Positions 47,649-56,709 of a DNA stretch of 64,000 nt are shown here, piece by piece. A model generated the notes under the pieces. That model was not told where the DNA came from and searched no databases. It worked only from the letters and a program-made list of their open reading frames with translations. Numbering within the stretch: the first letter of the stretch is position 1; the number at the start of each line of letters is the position of its first letter. The stretch comes from Nocardiopsis sinuspersici (GTDB lineage Bacteria > Actinomycetota > Actinomycetes > Streptosporangiales > Streptosporangiaceae): positions 62,001-126,000 of the forward strand of contig VWVT01000003.1 in assembly GCA_008638415.1 (NCBI GenBank). The letters are read 5' to 3'. The translations under genes were made by a program, and so were the position numbers.

Positions 47649-49142
47649 TCATCCGCAGATGTTCTCCCGGGCGGTCGAGACGGCCGTGGAACCCCCGCCG
47701 GAGGAGGGCTCCCCCTTCGGCGCGGTGTCCTCGGACTTCGGGGCCTCGAACGCCGTGTAGTTGAATCCGATCACGATCTGCAGCTCACCGTTCAGGGTGC
47801 CGTCCTCCACCGTCTCCGCGCCCGGGATCATCTCGGCCAGGTACTCGGCCTCGGCCCGGTCGCCGGACCCGTGCCGCACCTGGGTCGTGGAGACGTTGCT
47901 GGAGCTCCAGTTCTGCGCCGGAGCGGTCACCTGGAACCCCGAGGAGGCCAGTGTGCCGTCCAGCCGCGCGCCCAGGCCCGGCGCGCCGCTCCCGTTGAAC
48001 ACCTGGACCCGGATGTCGCCGGGCCGCGGCTCGGACCCCTTCCCGGACTCCTGCGAGGGGTCGGCGATCGGCTTGTCGGCCTGGATCGCGGCGAACAGCT
48101 CGCGGGCGGCGGGCTCGTCCCACAGCAGGGCGACGTTCCCGTGCGGTGTCCAGTACTCCGTGTCGGAGAGGGGCACCTGGGTGAAGGTGACCGAGTCCAT
48201 GCTCAGGTCGCGCATCTGGTAGGCGAGGTCGTTGATCGTGCGGGTGTCCAGCCCCTCGTCCACGGTCACCGATGACAGGGCGCTGTTCACGAAATCGGTC
48301 AGTTTGGCCGGGTTGGAGAGGGTCTCGGTGCTCATCGCCTTGTCGAGCATCGCGGACAGGACCTGCTGCTGGCGCTCGATCCGGTCCAGGTCGCCCCGCG
48401 AGGTGGCACGGGTACGGGAGAAGGCCAGGGCCTCGGCCCCGTCCACATGGTGCGTGCCCGCCGCCATGTCCAGTTGGGCCTTGGGGTCCCTGATCGGCTC
48501 GGGCAGGCACACCTCGATACCGCCCAGCGCGTCCACCACGTTCACGAAGCCCTGGAAGTCCACCTCGACGTAGTGGTCGATGCGGACGTCGGTCAGCGAC
48601 TCCACGGTCCGCACGGCCAACTGCGGGCCGCCGAGGCCGTAGGCGGCGTTGACCTTGTCCGGGCCGTGGCCGGGGACGTCCACCCACAGGTCCCGGGGGA
48701 TGCCCACGACGGTGACGCGGTCGCGGTCGTGGTTGAGCCGCACCAGCATCATGCTGTCGGAGCGCTGGCCCGGGGTGTGGCCCACGCTCAGGTCCTCCTG
48801 GGCCTCCTGGCTGATCGAGTCACGGCTGTCGGAGCCGATCACCAGGAAGGTCAGCCCGCCGGTCGGCTCGGGGCGGTCCTCCTCGGAGAGCCCGCCGAAC
48901 ACGTCGAACCGGTTCAGGGCCCCCGACATCCAGCCGGTGAGCGCCCACGAGGTTCCCGAGGCGAACAGGACCAGTACCGACAGCGCGCTCACCAGGAGCA
49001 GGCCGGTACGGCGGCGCCGGGCGGCGGGACTGGGCACGGTCACCCGCCCGGACCTGGGGGAGCGCTCGGGCGGAAGCGGCTGCGAGCGCTCGCGGTGGAA
49101 CCCCTCCGTTGGTCCGTGCCGTCCCGCGCTGTCGTCGCTCAT
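47649..49142 (-). CDS. LytR-CpsA-Psr family cell-wall glycopolymer ligase
   Basis: 497 residues. A cytoplasmic tail and one membrane helix (about 46-70) lead to the LCP domain (about 95-270): FLVIGSDSRD, QRSDSMMLVRLNHDRDRVTVVGIPRDLWV and the Arg/Asp residues that hold polyprenyl pyrophosphate. A LytR_C domain follows (about 375-465, VQVFNGSGAPGLGARLDGTLASSGF). LCP enzymes attach teichoic acid or other glycans to peptidoglycan, which fits the export cluster 5 kb away. ATG 49142. Confidence 0.92.
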   Translation of the reverse strand: MSDDSAGRHGPTEGFHRERSQPLPPERSPRSGRVTVPSPAARRRRTGLLLVSALSVLVLFASGTSWALTGWMSGALNRFDVFGGLSEEDRPEPTGGLTFLVIGSDSRDSISQEAQEDLSVGHTPGQRSDSMMLVRLNHDRDRVTVVGIPRDLWVDVPGHGPDKVNAAYGLGGPQLAVRTVESLTDVRIDHYVEVDFQGFVNVVDALGGIEVCLPEPIRDPKAQLDMAAGTHHVDGAEALAFSRTRATSRGDLDRIERQQQVLSAMLDKAMSTETLSNPAKLTDFVNSALSSVTVDEGLDTRTINDLAYQMRDLSMDSVTFTQVPLSDTEYWTPHGNVALLWDEPAARELFAAIQADKPIADPSQESGKGSEPRPGDIRVQVFNGSGAPGLGARLDGTLASSGFQVTAPAQNWSSSNVSTTQVRHGSGDRAEAEYLAEMIPGAETVEDGTLNGELQIVIGFNYTAFEAPKSEDTAPKGEPSSGGGSTAVSTARENICG

Positions 49143-49307
49143 CGGCGTCCCCGTCCCACATCAACGGTGTCCTTATCCCTAGGTTGTCACCCGTTGCGCC
49201 CAAGAGCGCGAGATGTCAACTCCCGGCGTGTTGTCCTCCCCTTTGGGCGTGCACCCCGTACATGGGACGCGGCGAGCGGTGGAACAGTTCCGCGCGTGAT
49301 CCGACCT

Positions 49308-49380
49308 TGAGGCGTATCTGATATTGCTCCGTGACCTAAATTATAGTTTAAACATGAAAGATAGTATGATTCTGTGCGCG
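49308..49380. promoter_or_regulatory. A/T-rich island upstream of TM2 gene
   Basis: In the 335-base gap 49143-49477 the only notable part is this strongly A/T-rich stretch, out of character with the rest. TATGAT (49365-49370) is a good plus-strand -10 box, although no matching -35 is seen. No gene is found in the gap. Confidence 0.45.
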
Positions 49381-49477
49381 CCGAGCGAGAGACCCTGATA
49401 CCGGGGCCGCATCGGACACCCCGCCGCGTACCGGTATCACCATTCCCTGTTTGATTTCTATTTCCCCCGGAGTCCCA

Positions 49478-49720
49478 GTGACCTACCAGCAGTCCCACCC
49501 CGAGGCCGTCTCCAGCCGAAGCTGGCTCACCGCCCTCCTGCTGTGCTTCTTCCTCGGCGTGGTCGGGGCCCACCGCTTCTACACCGGCAAGACCGGTACG
49601 GCCATCCTCATGATCGTCACCTGCGGTGGCGCCGGCGTGTGGACGCTCATCGACCTGATCATGATCATCGTCGGTTCGTTCAAGGACTCGGAGGGCCTGC
49701 CCGTCAAGAACCAGGGCTGA
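49478..49720 (+). CDS. TM2-domain membrane protein
   Basis: 80-residue protein with the TM2 pair of membrane helices (about 18-33 and 43-70) joined by the typical turn GVVGAHRFYTGKTGTAI and ending TLIDLIMIIVGSF. GTG 49478 is preferred because CGGAG lies 5 bases upstream; a longer frame begins at a TTG without one. TM2 proteins are widespread and of unclear role. It forms a single-gene unit closed by a strong hairpin. Confidence 0.9.
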   Translation: MTYQQSHPEAVSSRSWLTALLLCFFLGVVGAHRFYTGKTGTAILMIVTCGGAGVWTLIDLIMIIVGSFKDSEGLPVKNQG

Positions 49721-49733
49721 GCACCGGCTCGAT

Positions 49734-49761
49734 CCGGCCCGGCGGAACTCCGCCGGGCCGG
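49734..49761 (+). terminator. Terminator after TM2 gene
   Basis: Perfect 12-pair hairpin, CCGGCCCGGCGG (49734-49745) with its complement at 49750-49761, loop AACT, 13 bases after the stop. Confidence 0.75.
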
Positions 49762-49839
49762 CGGGCCGTGGTGGTGCAGTACCGTTGACGCGCGCACGGC
49801 GAGTCCCTGCGCAGTTCCGACACGTCTTGACCCTGGGAA

Positions 49840-50841
49840 GTGCCCGTGTCCTGGCCGCCTGTCTCCGTCGTCATGCCCGTACTCAACGAAGAGCGCCACC
49901 TCGCCGCCGCGGTGGAGCACGTCCTCGCCCAGGAGTACCCGGGCGAACTGGAGGTCGTGCTCGGGGTCGGCCCCTCCTCGGACCGCACCCGCGAGGTCGC
50001 CGACGGGATCGCCGCCGCGGACCCGCGGGTGAAGGTGGTCGACAACCCCACCGGCAGGACCCCCTCCGGGCTCAACGCCGCCATCGCGGCCTCCTCGCAC
50101 GACATCGTCGCCCGTATCGACGGGCACGCCATGATGCCCTCGGACTACCTGCGGGTGGCCGTCGAGACGCTCCAGGAGACCGGCGCCGACAACGTCGGCG
50201 GCATCATGGCCGCCGAGGGCACGACCCCCTGGGAGAAGGCCGTCGCCGCCGCGATGACCTCCCGCGTGGGCGTGGGCAACGCGCGCTTCCACACCGGTGG
50301 CGAGGGCGGTCCCGTCGACACCGTCTACCTCGGCGTCTTCCGGCGCTCGGCGCTGGAGCGGGTCGGCGGCTACGACGAGGCGTTCCTGCGCGCCCAGGAC
50401 TGGGAGATGAACCACCGCATCCGCACCACCGGCGGCACGGTGTGGTTCCAGCCCCGGATGCGGGTCTCCTACCGTCCCCGCCGCAACGTGCGCCTGCTCG
50501 CCAAGCAGTACTTCCACTACGGCCGCTGGCGCCGGGTGGTCGCCCGCCAGCACAAGGGGACGATCAACCTTCGCTACCTGGCCCCGCCCGTGGCCCTGGC
50601 CGGAGTGGTCGTCGGGCTGGTCGGCGGCTTCCTCCTCTGGCCGCTGTTCCTGGTTCCCGCCGCCTACCTGCTCCTGGTCACGGCCGCCTCGGTGCCGCTC
50701 GGCCGCGGCCTGCCCGCCGCCAGCCTGCCGATGATCCCGCTCGCGCTGGCCACCATGCACATGTCGTGGGGCGCCGGGTTCGTCACCAGTCCCCCCGGGC
50801 TCGGCTCGGACTCGCGCACCGCGCAGGCCACCCGCACCTGA
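49840..50841 (+). CDS. Family 2 glycosyltransferase, membrane-associated
   Basis: 333 residues. The GT-A domain shows VSVVMPVLNEERHLAAAVEHVLAQ at the nucleotide site, ARIDGHAMMPSDYL (Asp motif, about 91-104) and the acceptor motif QDWEMNHRIR (about 186-195). Two C-terminal membrane helices (about 246-268 and 270-292) hold it at the inner face. Similar enzymes add sugars to lipid carriers. GTG 49840 or the next GTG at 49846 is the start. Confidence 0.87.
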   Translation: MPVSWPPVSVVMPVLNEERHLAAAVEHVLAQEYPGELEVVLGVGPSSDRTREVADGIAAADPRVKVVDNPTGRTPSGLNAAIAASSHDIVARIDGHAMMPSDYLRVAVETLQETGADNVGGIMAAEGTTPWEKAVAAAMTSRVGVGNARFHTGGEGGPVDTVYLGVFRRSALERVGGYDEAFLRAQDWEMNHRIRTTGGTVWFQPRMRVSYRPRRNVRLLAKQYFHYGRWRRVVARQHKGTINLRYLAPPVALAGVVVGLVGGFLLWPLFLVPAAYLLLVTAASVPLGRGLPAASLPMIPLALATMHMSWGAGFVTSPPGLGSDSRTAQATRT

Positions 50842-50954
50842 GGGCCGCCGCAGCGGAACCGCCCCGCCGACCGGTTCCGGCCCCCGTCCGCTCTGGTGAC
50901 GGGAGCGGTCCTTCTGCTAGGCAGAGGGCAGTGGGAGCGGAAGAGGCGGGAGCC

Positions 50955-51983
50955 ATGGACGAGTTGCGCGGCGACCAGGCCGTCTGGGTGTTCGACGGCG
51001 AGTCGGTCGCCATCAGGTACGAGGGCACGGGCTGGTCCAAGGACCCCCTGCTCAGGAGGATCGGCCGACTCGAACTCCCCGTGGCCGCGATCGCCGGGGT
51101 CGACTTCCGGCCCGGAGCCGACCGCAGGAGGGGCTGGGTCCTCCGACTGCGCCTGCGCGACCGGATGGACCCCTACACGGCCGTCGGGGCGGCACTGAGG
51201 GAGGAGTCCCAGCCCTTCCGGCTCACCGGCCCCGCCAGGAGTGAGCTCGTCGCCGAGTACCTGGCCGACCAGACCCGGTTCGCCGCCGAGCGGCACACCG
51301 AACCCCCGGCCCCCGACACGGTTCTCCGCCTGGTGCCCAGGCTCCCCCTCCACATCCAGACCTCCGAGGGCACCGCGACCGTCGACGACTCCGGTGTGCG
51401 CCTGGTCTGGTCCGGCGCCCGGGCCGGAGGCCGCAAGCGCAGGGCCCAGCGCCGCGAGTACGACCTCGCCGAGATCACCGGTGTGGAGTGGACGCCCTCC
51501 GACGGCTGGGAGTGGGGCTACCTGCGGGTGGCCACCGCGAACAGCGCCAGGGAGGGCTCCACCAGGCTCAGACAGGACCTCAACGTCCTCCTCGCCGACG
51601 AGGGAGCGCAGACCTTCGACGCCCTGCTGATGGCCGCCACCATCACCGCGCACATGTGGGCCGGTGCGAGGCCGGGCTCCGGCGGCCGGGAGACCGGGAA
51701 CCCGGTCGCCGGCCTCAGGGACCCGCGCTGGTGGCTGGACAAGGCCAGGGCCGTCGGCCAGATCGGCGGTGTGGGAGGCGCACGCGCCGAGCCCCCGGCC
51801 GCGGAGGGCCCGTCGGTGGACCGCCCGGCGCGGGAGGAGGGCGCCTCCGGCGGGGTACGCGGGGGCGCCGACACCGAGTGGGTCTTCCGGCAGATCGAGC
51901 GCCTGGGTGAGCTGCACGCGAGGGGACTGCTCACCGACGAGGAGTTCTCCGCCAAGAAGGCCGAGCTCCTCGGCCGGATCTGA
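50955..51983 (+). CDS. DUF4429 protein with C-terminal SHOCT domain
   Basis: 342 residues. Two copies of a PH-like DUF4429 unit (about 1-110, opening VWVFDGESVAIRYEG, and about 125-235, opening GTATVDDSGVRLVW) are followed by a disordered linker and a SHOCT motif (about 312-342, IERLGELHARGLLTDEEFSAKKAELL), a short helix pair seen in oligomerising proteins. No enzymatic residues are evident. ATG 50955 has GGGAG upstream. It sits apart, converging on the GDPD gene. Confidence 0.8.
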   Translation: MDELRGDQAVWVFDGESVAIRYEGTGWSKDPLLRRIGRLELPVAAIAGVDFRPGADRRRGWVLRLRLRDRMDPYTAVGAALREESQPFRLTGPARSELVAEYLADQTRFAAERHTEPPAPDTVLRLVPRLPLHIQTSEGTATVDDSGVRLVWSGARAGGRKRRAQRREYDLAEITGVEWTPSDGWEWGYLRVATANSAREGSTRLRQDLNVLLADEGAQTFDALLMAATITAHMWAGARPGSGGRETGNPVAGLRDPRWWLDKARAVGQIGGVGGARAEPPAAEGPSVDRPAREEGASGGVRGGADTEWVFRQIERLGELHARGLLTDEEFSAKKAELLGRI

Positions 51984-52006
51984 GACGTCCGCGGGGCGTC
52001 CGGCGG

Positions 52007-52783
52007 TCAGGAACCCCCGGCGGCGGCGCGCTCCCGGAGTGCGGACACGGCCCCGGGCACGTCGTCAACCACGACGGCGTCCATCCCCGCCTCGGCGAAC
52101 CGGGCGGTGTCCACCGGGTCCGGGCACCACGAGACCACCTCGACACCGGCCCGGTGCGCCAGGTCCACGGTGTACTCCACCGAGCGGCGGCCCGGACGGG
52201 GCGCGTCCCCGGTCAGTCCGAACGAACGCGCGTCGATCGCCACGACCGGGCACCCCAGGCCGGCGGCGCCCGCCACCGCCTGGTCCAGCGGATTGCGCAC
52301 GAACGGCATCCACGCCGTCGGGATCCCGGGAGCCCCGTCCCGGACGGCCAGCAGGACACCGGGGTCGAAGGAGCAGACGAACACGCGGCGGCGCCGCGCC
52401 TCGCGGCGCAGGTACGGCAGGAGCAGGGACACGGTGCGCCGTGACGGAGCGTCGACCGCGTCCTCCATCACCGACTTGACGTCCACGTCCAGGCCCACCC
52501 CCTCCGGAATCGCCTCCAGACCCTCGTCCAGACCGACCAGCCCGGCTCCGGCGCACTCGCGCGCGGTCAGGTCGACGATCATCCGGCCGTCGTCCAGGGC
52601 GGCGTTGTGGTGGAGCACCAGCGCCCCGTCCACGGTGCGGCGCACGTCGATCTCGACCCAGTCCGCCCCGGCCAGCGCCGCGGCGGCGTAGGACTCCACC
52701 GTGTTCTCCCGGACGCCGTCGACCACGCCGCGGCCCGCGCCGCGGTGGCCGATCACCTCGGTCGCCTCGAACACCCGGCTCAC
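52007..52783 (-). CDS. Glycerophosphodiester phosphodiesterase
   Basis: 258-residue TIM-barrel enzyme that hydrolyses glycerophosphodiesters to glycerol phosphate. Catalytic strings: IGHRGAGRG (His/Arg, about 11-19), ENTVESYAAA and ADWVEIDVRRTVDGALVLHHN (Glu/Asp about 44-46, His about 58). There is no signal peptide, so it is cytoplasmic. GTG 52783 overlaps the stop of the cytidylyltransferase gene by 4 bases, so the pair is co-translated. Next to an envelope-polymer export cluster it may recycle glycerol phosphate units. Confidence 0.9.
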   Translation of the reverse strand: MSRVFEATEVIGHRGAGRGVVDGVRENTVESYAAAALAGADWVEIDVRRTVDGALVLHHNAALDDGRMIVDLTARECAGAGLVGLDEGLEAIPEGVGLDVDVKSVMEDAVDAPSRRTVSLLLPYLRREARRRRVFVCSFDPGVLLAVRDGAPGIPTAWMPFVRNPLDQAVAGAAGLGCPVVAIDARSFGLTGDAPRPGRRSVEYTVDLAHRAGVEVVSWCPDPVDTARFAEAGMDAVVVDDVPGAVSALRERAAAGGS

Positions 52784-53553
52784 GCGTCCACCTCCGTCGG
52801 GGCCGTGCGTGCGCGCGCCCGGCGCAGCAGCGTCTCGGCGATCTCGATGTCGCCCGGGTTCGTCACCTTGATGTTGGCCTCCTCGCCCGGCACGATCCGC
52901 ACCTCCTCCTCCGGCAGGTAGCGCAGCACCACGCCGCAGTCGTCGGTGGCCACCAGGTCCGGGTCGGCCGCCGCCAGCTCGTAGGCGCGGCGGACCACAC
53001 CGAGCCGGAAGCCCTGCGGGGTCTGCATCCTGCGCAGCTCGGCGCGCGGCGGCACCTGCGTGACCGCCTCGCCGCCGGACCGGCCCGGGGCCACCCGGAC
53101 CACGGTGTCGGCACTGGGCACCGCCACCCCGACCGCGCCCGCCTCCCCGAGCGCCGACACGCACGCGCTGATCGTGGCCGGGCGCACGAGCGGACGCGCG
53201 GCGTCGTGCAGCAGGACCAGGTCGGTGTCGGCGGCGCGGCCCGCCGCGGCCAGGGCGGCGCGGGAGGTCTCGGTGCGGGTCGCGCCGCCAGGGAGCACCG
53301 CGCCGACCTTGGTGAACCCCGCCGCGGCGACGATGTCCCCGACCCGCCCCAGGTACTCCTCCACCATGAGCACGACGATCTCGTCCACGTCCGGGCACGC
53401 CTCGAACGCGGCGATCGTGTGCTCGATGACCGGCCGCCCCGCCAGGGTCATGAGCTGCTTGGGGGAGGAGGCGCCCATCCGGGCGCCGACCCCTCCGGCC
53501 AGAACCGCCGCGATCACGCGCGGACGCGTCGCCCTGTCTCTTCCGTCGTCCAC
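52780..53553 (-). CDS. IspD/TarI-family cytidylyltransferase
   Basis: 257 residues, CTP-dependent nucleotidyltransferase. It shows VLAGGVGARMGASSPKQLMTLAG (CTP site, about 16-38), LLHDAARPLVRP (about 112-123), MQTPQGFRLGVVRRAY and the DDCGVV site. IspD (methylerythritol cytidylyltransferase, isoprenoid pathway) and TarI (ribitol-5-phosphate cytidylyltransferase, teichoic acid) share this fold. Sequence looks IspD-like; context (GDPD, TagGH-type exporter, CDP-alcohol enzymes) favours a polymer role. GTG 53553 is chosen because the frame upstream lacks family similarity. Confidence 0.8.
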   Translation of the reverse strand: MDDGRDRATRPRVIAAVLAGGVGARMGASSPKQLMTLAGRPVIEHTIAAFEACPDVDEIVVLMVEEYLGRVGDIVAAAGFTKVGAVLPGGATRTETSRAALAAAGRAADTDLVLLHDAARPLVRPATISACVSALGEAGAVGVAVPSADTVVRVAPGRSGGEAVTQVPPRAELRRMQTPQGFRLGVVRRAYELAAADPDLVATDDCGVVLRYLPEEEVRIVPGEEANIKVTNPGDIEIAETLLRRARARTAPTEVDA

Positions 53554-53959
53554 GGCCCCGTACCCCTCTTCCGTCGCAACCTCGGCCGAGGCTAGCGGAA
53601 CACCTGGGTCCGCCGTCCCGCGGGCCGTCCCGCGGGTCACCGGGGAGTCCGGCGGGGTCACACCAGGCGAGGGGGCAAAACCACACAATCGTGACGGGTG
53701 GGATGGCGCGACCCGTCGTTCGCGGCGGTAACCTATGGACGCCTGTATGGCGTAGCCCGGTACAGAGGCCTCCCAGAGGGAGGTCGTGGAGCCGGGCGCG
53801 GTCCGTGACATCCCCCGGTCGCCCGGACACGCTCCCCCGTATCGACACGCATACGGGGTGGACCGCGTATGTCGGCCGGTGCGCACAGGCGAGTACGAGC
53901 ACGAGCACGCCTGTCCGGCACACCGTGGACCGGACGGGAATCAATCCTTGGAGGTGGCG
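53554..53959. promoter_or_regulatory. 406-base intergenic leader with hairpins
   Basis: Divergent control region with no gene. TAACCT (53729-53734) could be a plus-strand -10 box. Downstream, CCTCCC/GGGAGG (53769-53783) and CCCCGTAT/ATACGGGG (53835-53858) form perfect hairpins. If transcription starts near 53740, the exporter mRNA has a structured leader of about 220 bases. Confidence 0.45.
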
Positions 53960-54796
53960 GTGGCGTCAAGGGCGCTGGCCGTCTGGGAGCACCGGAAGGT
54001 CGTCGGCCTCCTGGTCCGGCGCGACCTGAAGGTCAAGTACCAGCAGTCCGTACTGGGGTACGCGTGGACGATGTTGGAGCCCCTGGCTCTGACGATGGTC
54101 TACTTCTTCGTCTTCGGCGTCATCCTCAACGCCACCCGGGGCATGCCGGAGGACGCGAAGGTCCAGGGCGGCTTCCTGCTGTTCCTCGTGGCCGGGATCC
54201 TGCCGTGGAACACCTTCGGGGCGATCATGTCCGAGGCGCCGCGCGCGATGATCACGCACTCCAAGCTGATCACCACGATGAAGGTGCCCCGGGAGATCTT
54301 CCCCACGGCCACCGTGGGCACGAAGCTGATCGAGTACCTGCTCACCTGGCCGGTGCTGATCCTCTTCGTGATCTTCCTCGGCGGCAGGCCCTCGTGGGAG
54401 GGCGTGCTCCTCTGGCTGCCGCTGGCCATCGTGCTCCAGTTCACGTTCGGGCTCGGCCTCACCCTGTTCCTGTCCGCGGTCAACGTGCTGCTGCGCGACG
54501 TGGAGCGCCTGGTGCGCATCATCTCGCGCCTGCTGTTCTACGGTTCGGCGATCCTCTTCCCGGCCGTGCTGGTGCTCGGCTCCGACGCCGTCCCGGACTG
54601 GGCCAAGACGTTGTACCAGATCAACCCGCTGCTGGGTATCTTCGAGATGCACCGTGCCGTGTGGTTCTCGGGCTTCGAGGAACTCACCCCGACCACTCTG
54701 GCGTTGACCTCATCGGTGGTCGGTTCGATCCTGATGCTGATCATCGGATACTGGACGTTCCGCCGCCTGGAGATGTCCGTCCTGAAGGAGTTGTGA
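53960..54796 (+). CDS. ABC-2 type polysaccharide exporter permease (TagG-like)
   Basis: 278-residue membrane subunit with six hydrophobic segments (about 38-58, 70-92, 118-140, 150-170, 185-205 and 245-268). The opening LLVRRDLKVKYQQSVLGYAWTMLEP is the hallmark of the TagG/Wzm group that exports lipid-linked polysaccharide or teichoic acid. GTG 53960 is the start, since GGAGG lies 5 bases upstream. The ATPase gene overlaps its stop (TGATG), making a two-gene transporter. Confidence 0.92.
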   Translation: MASRALAVWEHRKVVGLLVRRDLKVKYQQSVLGYAWTMLEPLALTMVYFFVFGVILNATRGMPEDAKVQGGFLLFLVAGILPWNTFGAIMSEAPRAMITHSKLITTMKVPREIFPTATVGTKLIEYLLTWPVLILFVIFLGGRPSWEGVLLWLPLAIVLQFTFGLGLTLFLSAVNVLLRDVERLVRIISRLLFYGSAILFPAVLVLGSDAVPDWAKTLYQINPLLGIFEMHRAVWFSGFEELTPTTLALTSSVVGSILMLIIGYWTFRRLEMSVLKEL

Positions 54797-55692
54797 TGGC
54801 GCACACGACCTACGGCGCCGGGCTCACCACCGGGCCGGTCATCGAGGCCAAGGGGCTCGGCGTCAAGTTCGCCGTGAACCGCCGCCGCAAGCGCAGCCTG
54901 CGCGAGATGTTCATCCACGGCACCAAGCGCGACCCCAACGCCGAGGGCGACGAGTTCTGGCCGCTGCGGGACGTGACGTTCGAGATCGACCGGGGCGAGT
55001 GCGTCGGCATCGTCGGCAAGAACGGCACCGGCAAGTCGACCCTGCTCAAGCTGATCGCGGGGGTGCTCCTCCCCGACGAGGGCGAGGTGCACGTCCACGG
55101 CAAGGTCGCCCCCCTGCTGGAGCTGCGCGCCGGGTTCAACGACAACCTGACCGGCCGCGAGAACGTGTACCTGGTCGGTTCCCTGCACGGGATGACCGAG
55201 AAGCAGATCGACGAGCGCTTCGACGAGATCGTCGACTTCGCCGAGATCAAGGCGAAGTTCGTGGACACCCCGGTGCGCCACTACTCCAGCGGCATGAAGG
55301 TGCGGCTCGGCTTCGCGCTGATCTCGCAACTGGAGCACCCGATCATGCTGGTCGACGAGGTGCTCGCGGTCGGTGACAAGGCGTTCAAGCGCAAGTGCTA
55401 CGAGGCCATCGACCGGATGCTGGCCAACAACCGCACGATGGTCCTGGTGTCGCACAACGAGAAGGACCTGCGCCGGTTCTGCAACCGCGGCCTGTACGTC
55501 AAGGACGGCGGTCTCGCCCTGGACACCGACATCGACGCCGCGCTCACCGCCTACAACAACGACACCAAGGCCGAGATCGACGAGCGCGAGAAGCGCGACG
55601 CGGAGAAGAAGAAGCGGGCGGCGGAGGCCAAGAAGCAGGCGGAACAGGACCGGAAGGGGACCGACGGCGGCGACGGCGGCCAGGCCGCCTGA
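54796..55692 (+). CDS. ABC exporter ATPase (TagH-like)
   Basis: 298-residue ATP-binding subunit paired with the permease. Walker A GKNGTGKST (about 74-82), signature YSSGMKVRLG (about 164-173), Walker B IMLVDEVLAVGD (about 186-197) and the switch His in VLVSHN are present. The N-terminal insertion RRRKRSLREMFIHGT is typical of teichoic-acid/O-antigen exporters. A charged coiled tail (about 258-298) replaces the larger carbohydrate-binding domain of some Wzt proteins. Confidence 0.93.
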   Translation: MAHTTYGAGLTTGPVIEAKGLGVKFAVNRRRKRSLREMFIHGTKRDPNAEGDEFWPLRDVTFEIDRGECVGIVGKNGTGKSTLLKLIAGVLLPDEGEVHVHGKVAPLLELRAGFNDNLTGRENVYLVGSLHGMTEKQIDERFDEIVDFAEIKAKFVDTPVRHYSSGMKVRLGFALISQLEHPIMLVDEVLAVGDKAFKRKCYEAIDRMLANNRTMVLVSHNEKDLRRFCNRGLYVKDGGLALDTDIDAALTAYNNDTKAEIDEREKRDAEKKKRAAEAKKQAEQDRKGTDGGDGGQAA

Positions 55693-55722
55693 ACGGTCCC
55701 GTCCCGCTCGGACGAGTTCCCG

Positions 55723-55759
55723 GAGCGCGCACCACCGGAGGACGCGGTGGTGCGCGCTC
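55723..55759 (+). terminator. Terminator after exporter operon
   Basis: A perfect 15-pair hairpin (55723-55737 with 55745-55759, 7-base loop), 30 bases after the ATPase stop. Confidence 0.8.
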
Positions 55760-55896
55760 TCCTGTCCGGCGCCCGTTCGGCAAGGGGCCGCGTCCCCTCC
55801 ACGAGGGCTCGGCGACGGCGGGGCGTGTCAGTGGTTGAATGACCACACACCGTGAGAAACGGTGTCTCTCAGCAGAGCTGGGGGAGGGGCACGTCC

Positions 55897-56709
55897 ATGG
55901 CCGAAGGCGGCACGGTGGCGCGGCTGGTCGCGCGGACGCTGGAACGCGGACACCTCACCCGGGCCGGGGTGACCCGGATCAGTGTCCTGACGGCGGTCGG
56001 AGCCGCGGTCTGGTTCTCCCGGGCCGACACGGTCGGCGGCCTGGCGGGATCGGCGTTCCTGGGCGCGGTCCTGTTCTGCGACGCGGTCCGCGACCGCATG
56101 CGCGCCCACCGCCGCGACGCGCTCACCCTCTGGCTCACGGCGATGCTCTCGCGGCTGCGCGAGTACACGGTCCACCTCGGGCTGGCGTTCGGCGCCGTGG
56201 CCGCCGGGATCGACGGTGCGTGGGGGTGGGCGGCGGGCGCCCTCGTCGCGCTGGCCCTGCGCGACTCGCTCCTGACGGCCGGATCCGCCCCGGCGGCCCC
56301 GTGGCCGGGCCAGGAGTCGAAACGGCCCGCCCCCTCCGCCCAGAGGCGAACTGGCGGCCTCCTGAGTGATCTCGCGCCACGGCCGCCCCAGGGATCACGT
56401 GTCAGCGACCCCGTGCTGACCTCACGCCTGTTCGGCACCACCGTGGTCACGGCCTCCGAGGAAGCGAGGACGCGGTCCGCCGGGAACGGGGGAAACAGAC
56501 CCGGAGGGAGCCCCGGGCACCCCGCCGCGGCCACGCCCGCGCCGGTCCGCCGCCTCCTCTCCTTCCCCCAGCCCGCGCGCTTCCTGACCGTCGCGGTCAC
56601 CGCCACGCTGTGGGACGCGCGCGTCACCTTCGTCACCCTCGTCGTCGGCTGCGCCGTCGCGGTCACCGCCCGGTTCGCCGATCCGGCCGACCACGGGGCG
56701 CGCCGGTGA
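55897..56709 (+). CDS. Multi-pass membrane protein, DUF5941-like region
   Basis: 270 residues. About five hydrophobic segments occur in two groups (20-70, 85-118 and 225-262), separated by a disordered stretch of about 90 residues rich in Arg, Gly and Pro. The string LSRLREYTVHLGLAFGA recalls DUF5941-type actinobacterial proteins found next to CDP-alcohol phosphotransferases. That match is from memory. ATG 55897 follows GGGGGAGGGG. The next gene overlaps its stop by 4 bases. Function unknown. Confidence 0.6.
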   Translation: MAEGGTVARLVARTLERGHLTRAGVTRISVLTAVGAAVWFSRADTVGGLAGSAFLGAVLFCDAVRDRMRAHRRDALTLWLTAMLSRLREYTVHLGLAFGAVAAGIDGAWGWAAGALVALALRDSLLTAGSAPAAPWPGQESKRPAPSAQRRTGGLLSDLAPRPPQGSRVSDPVLTSRLFGTTVVTASEEARTRSAGNGGNRPGGSPGHPAAATPAPVRRLLSFPQPARFLTVAVTATLWDARVTFVTLVVGCAVAVTARFADPADHGARR

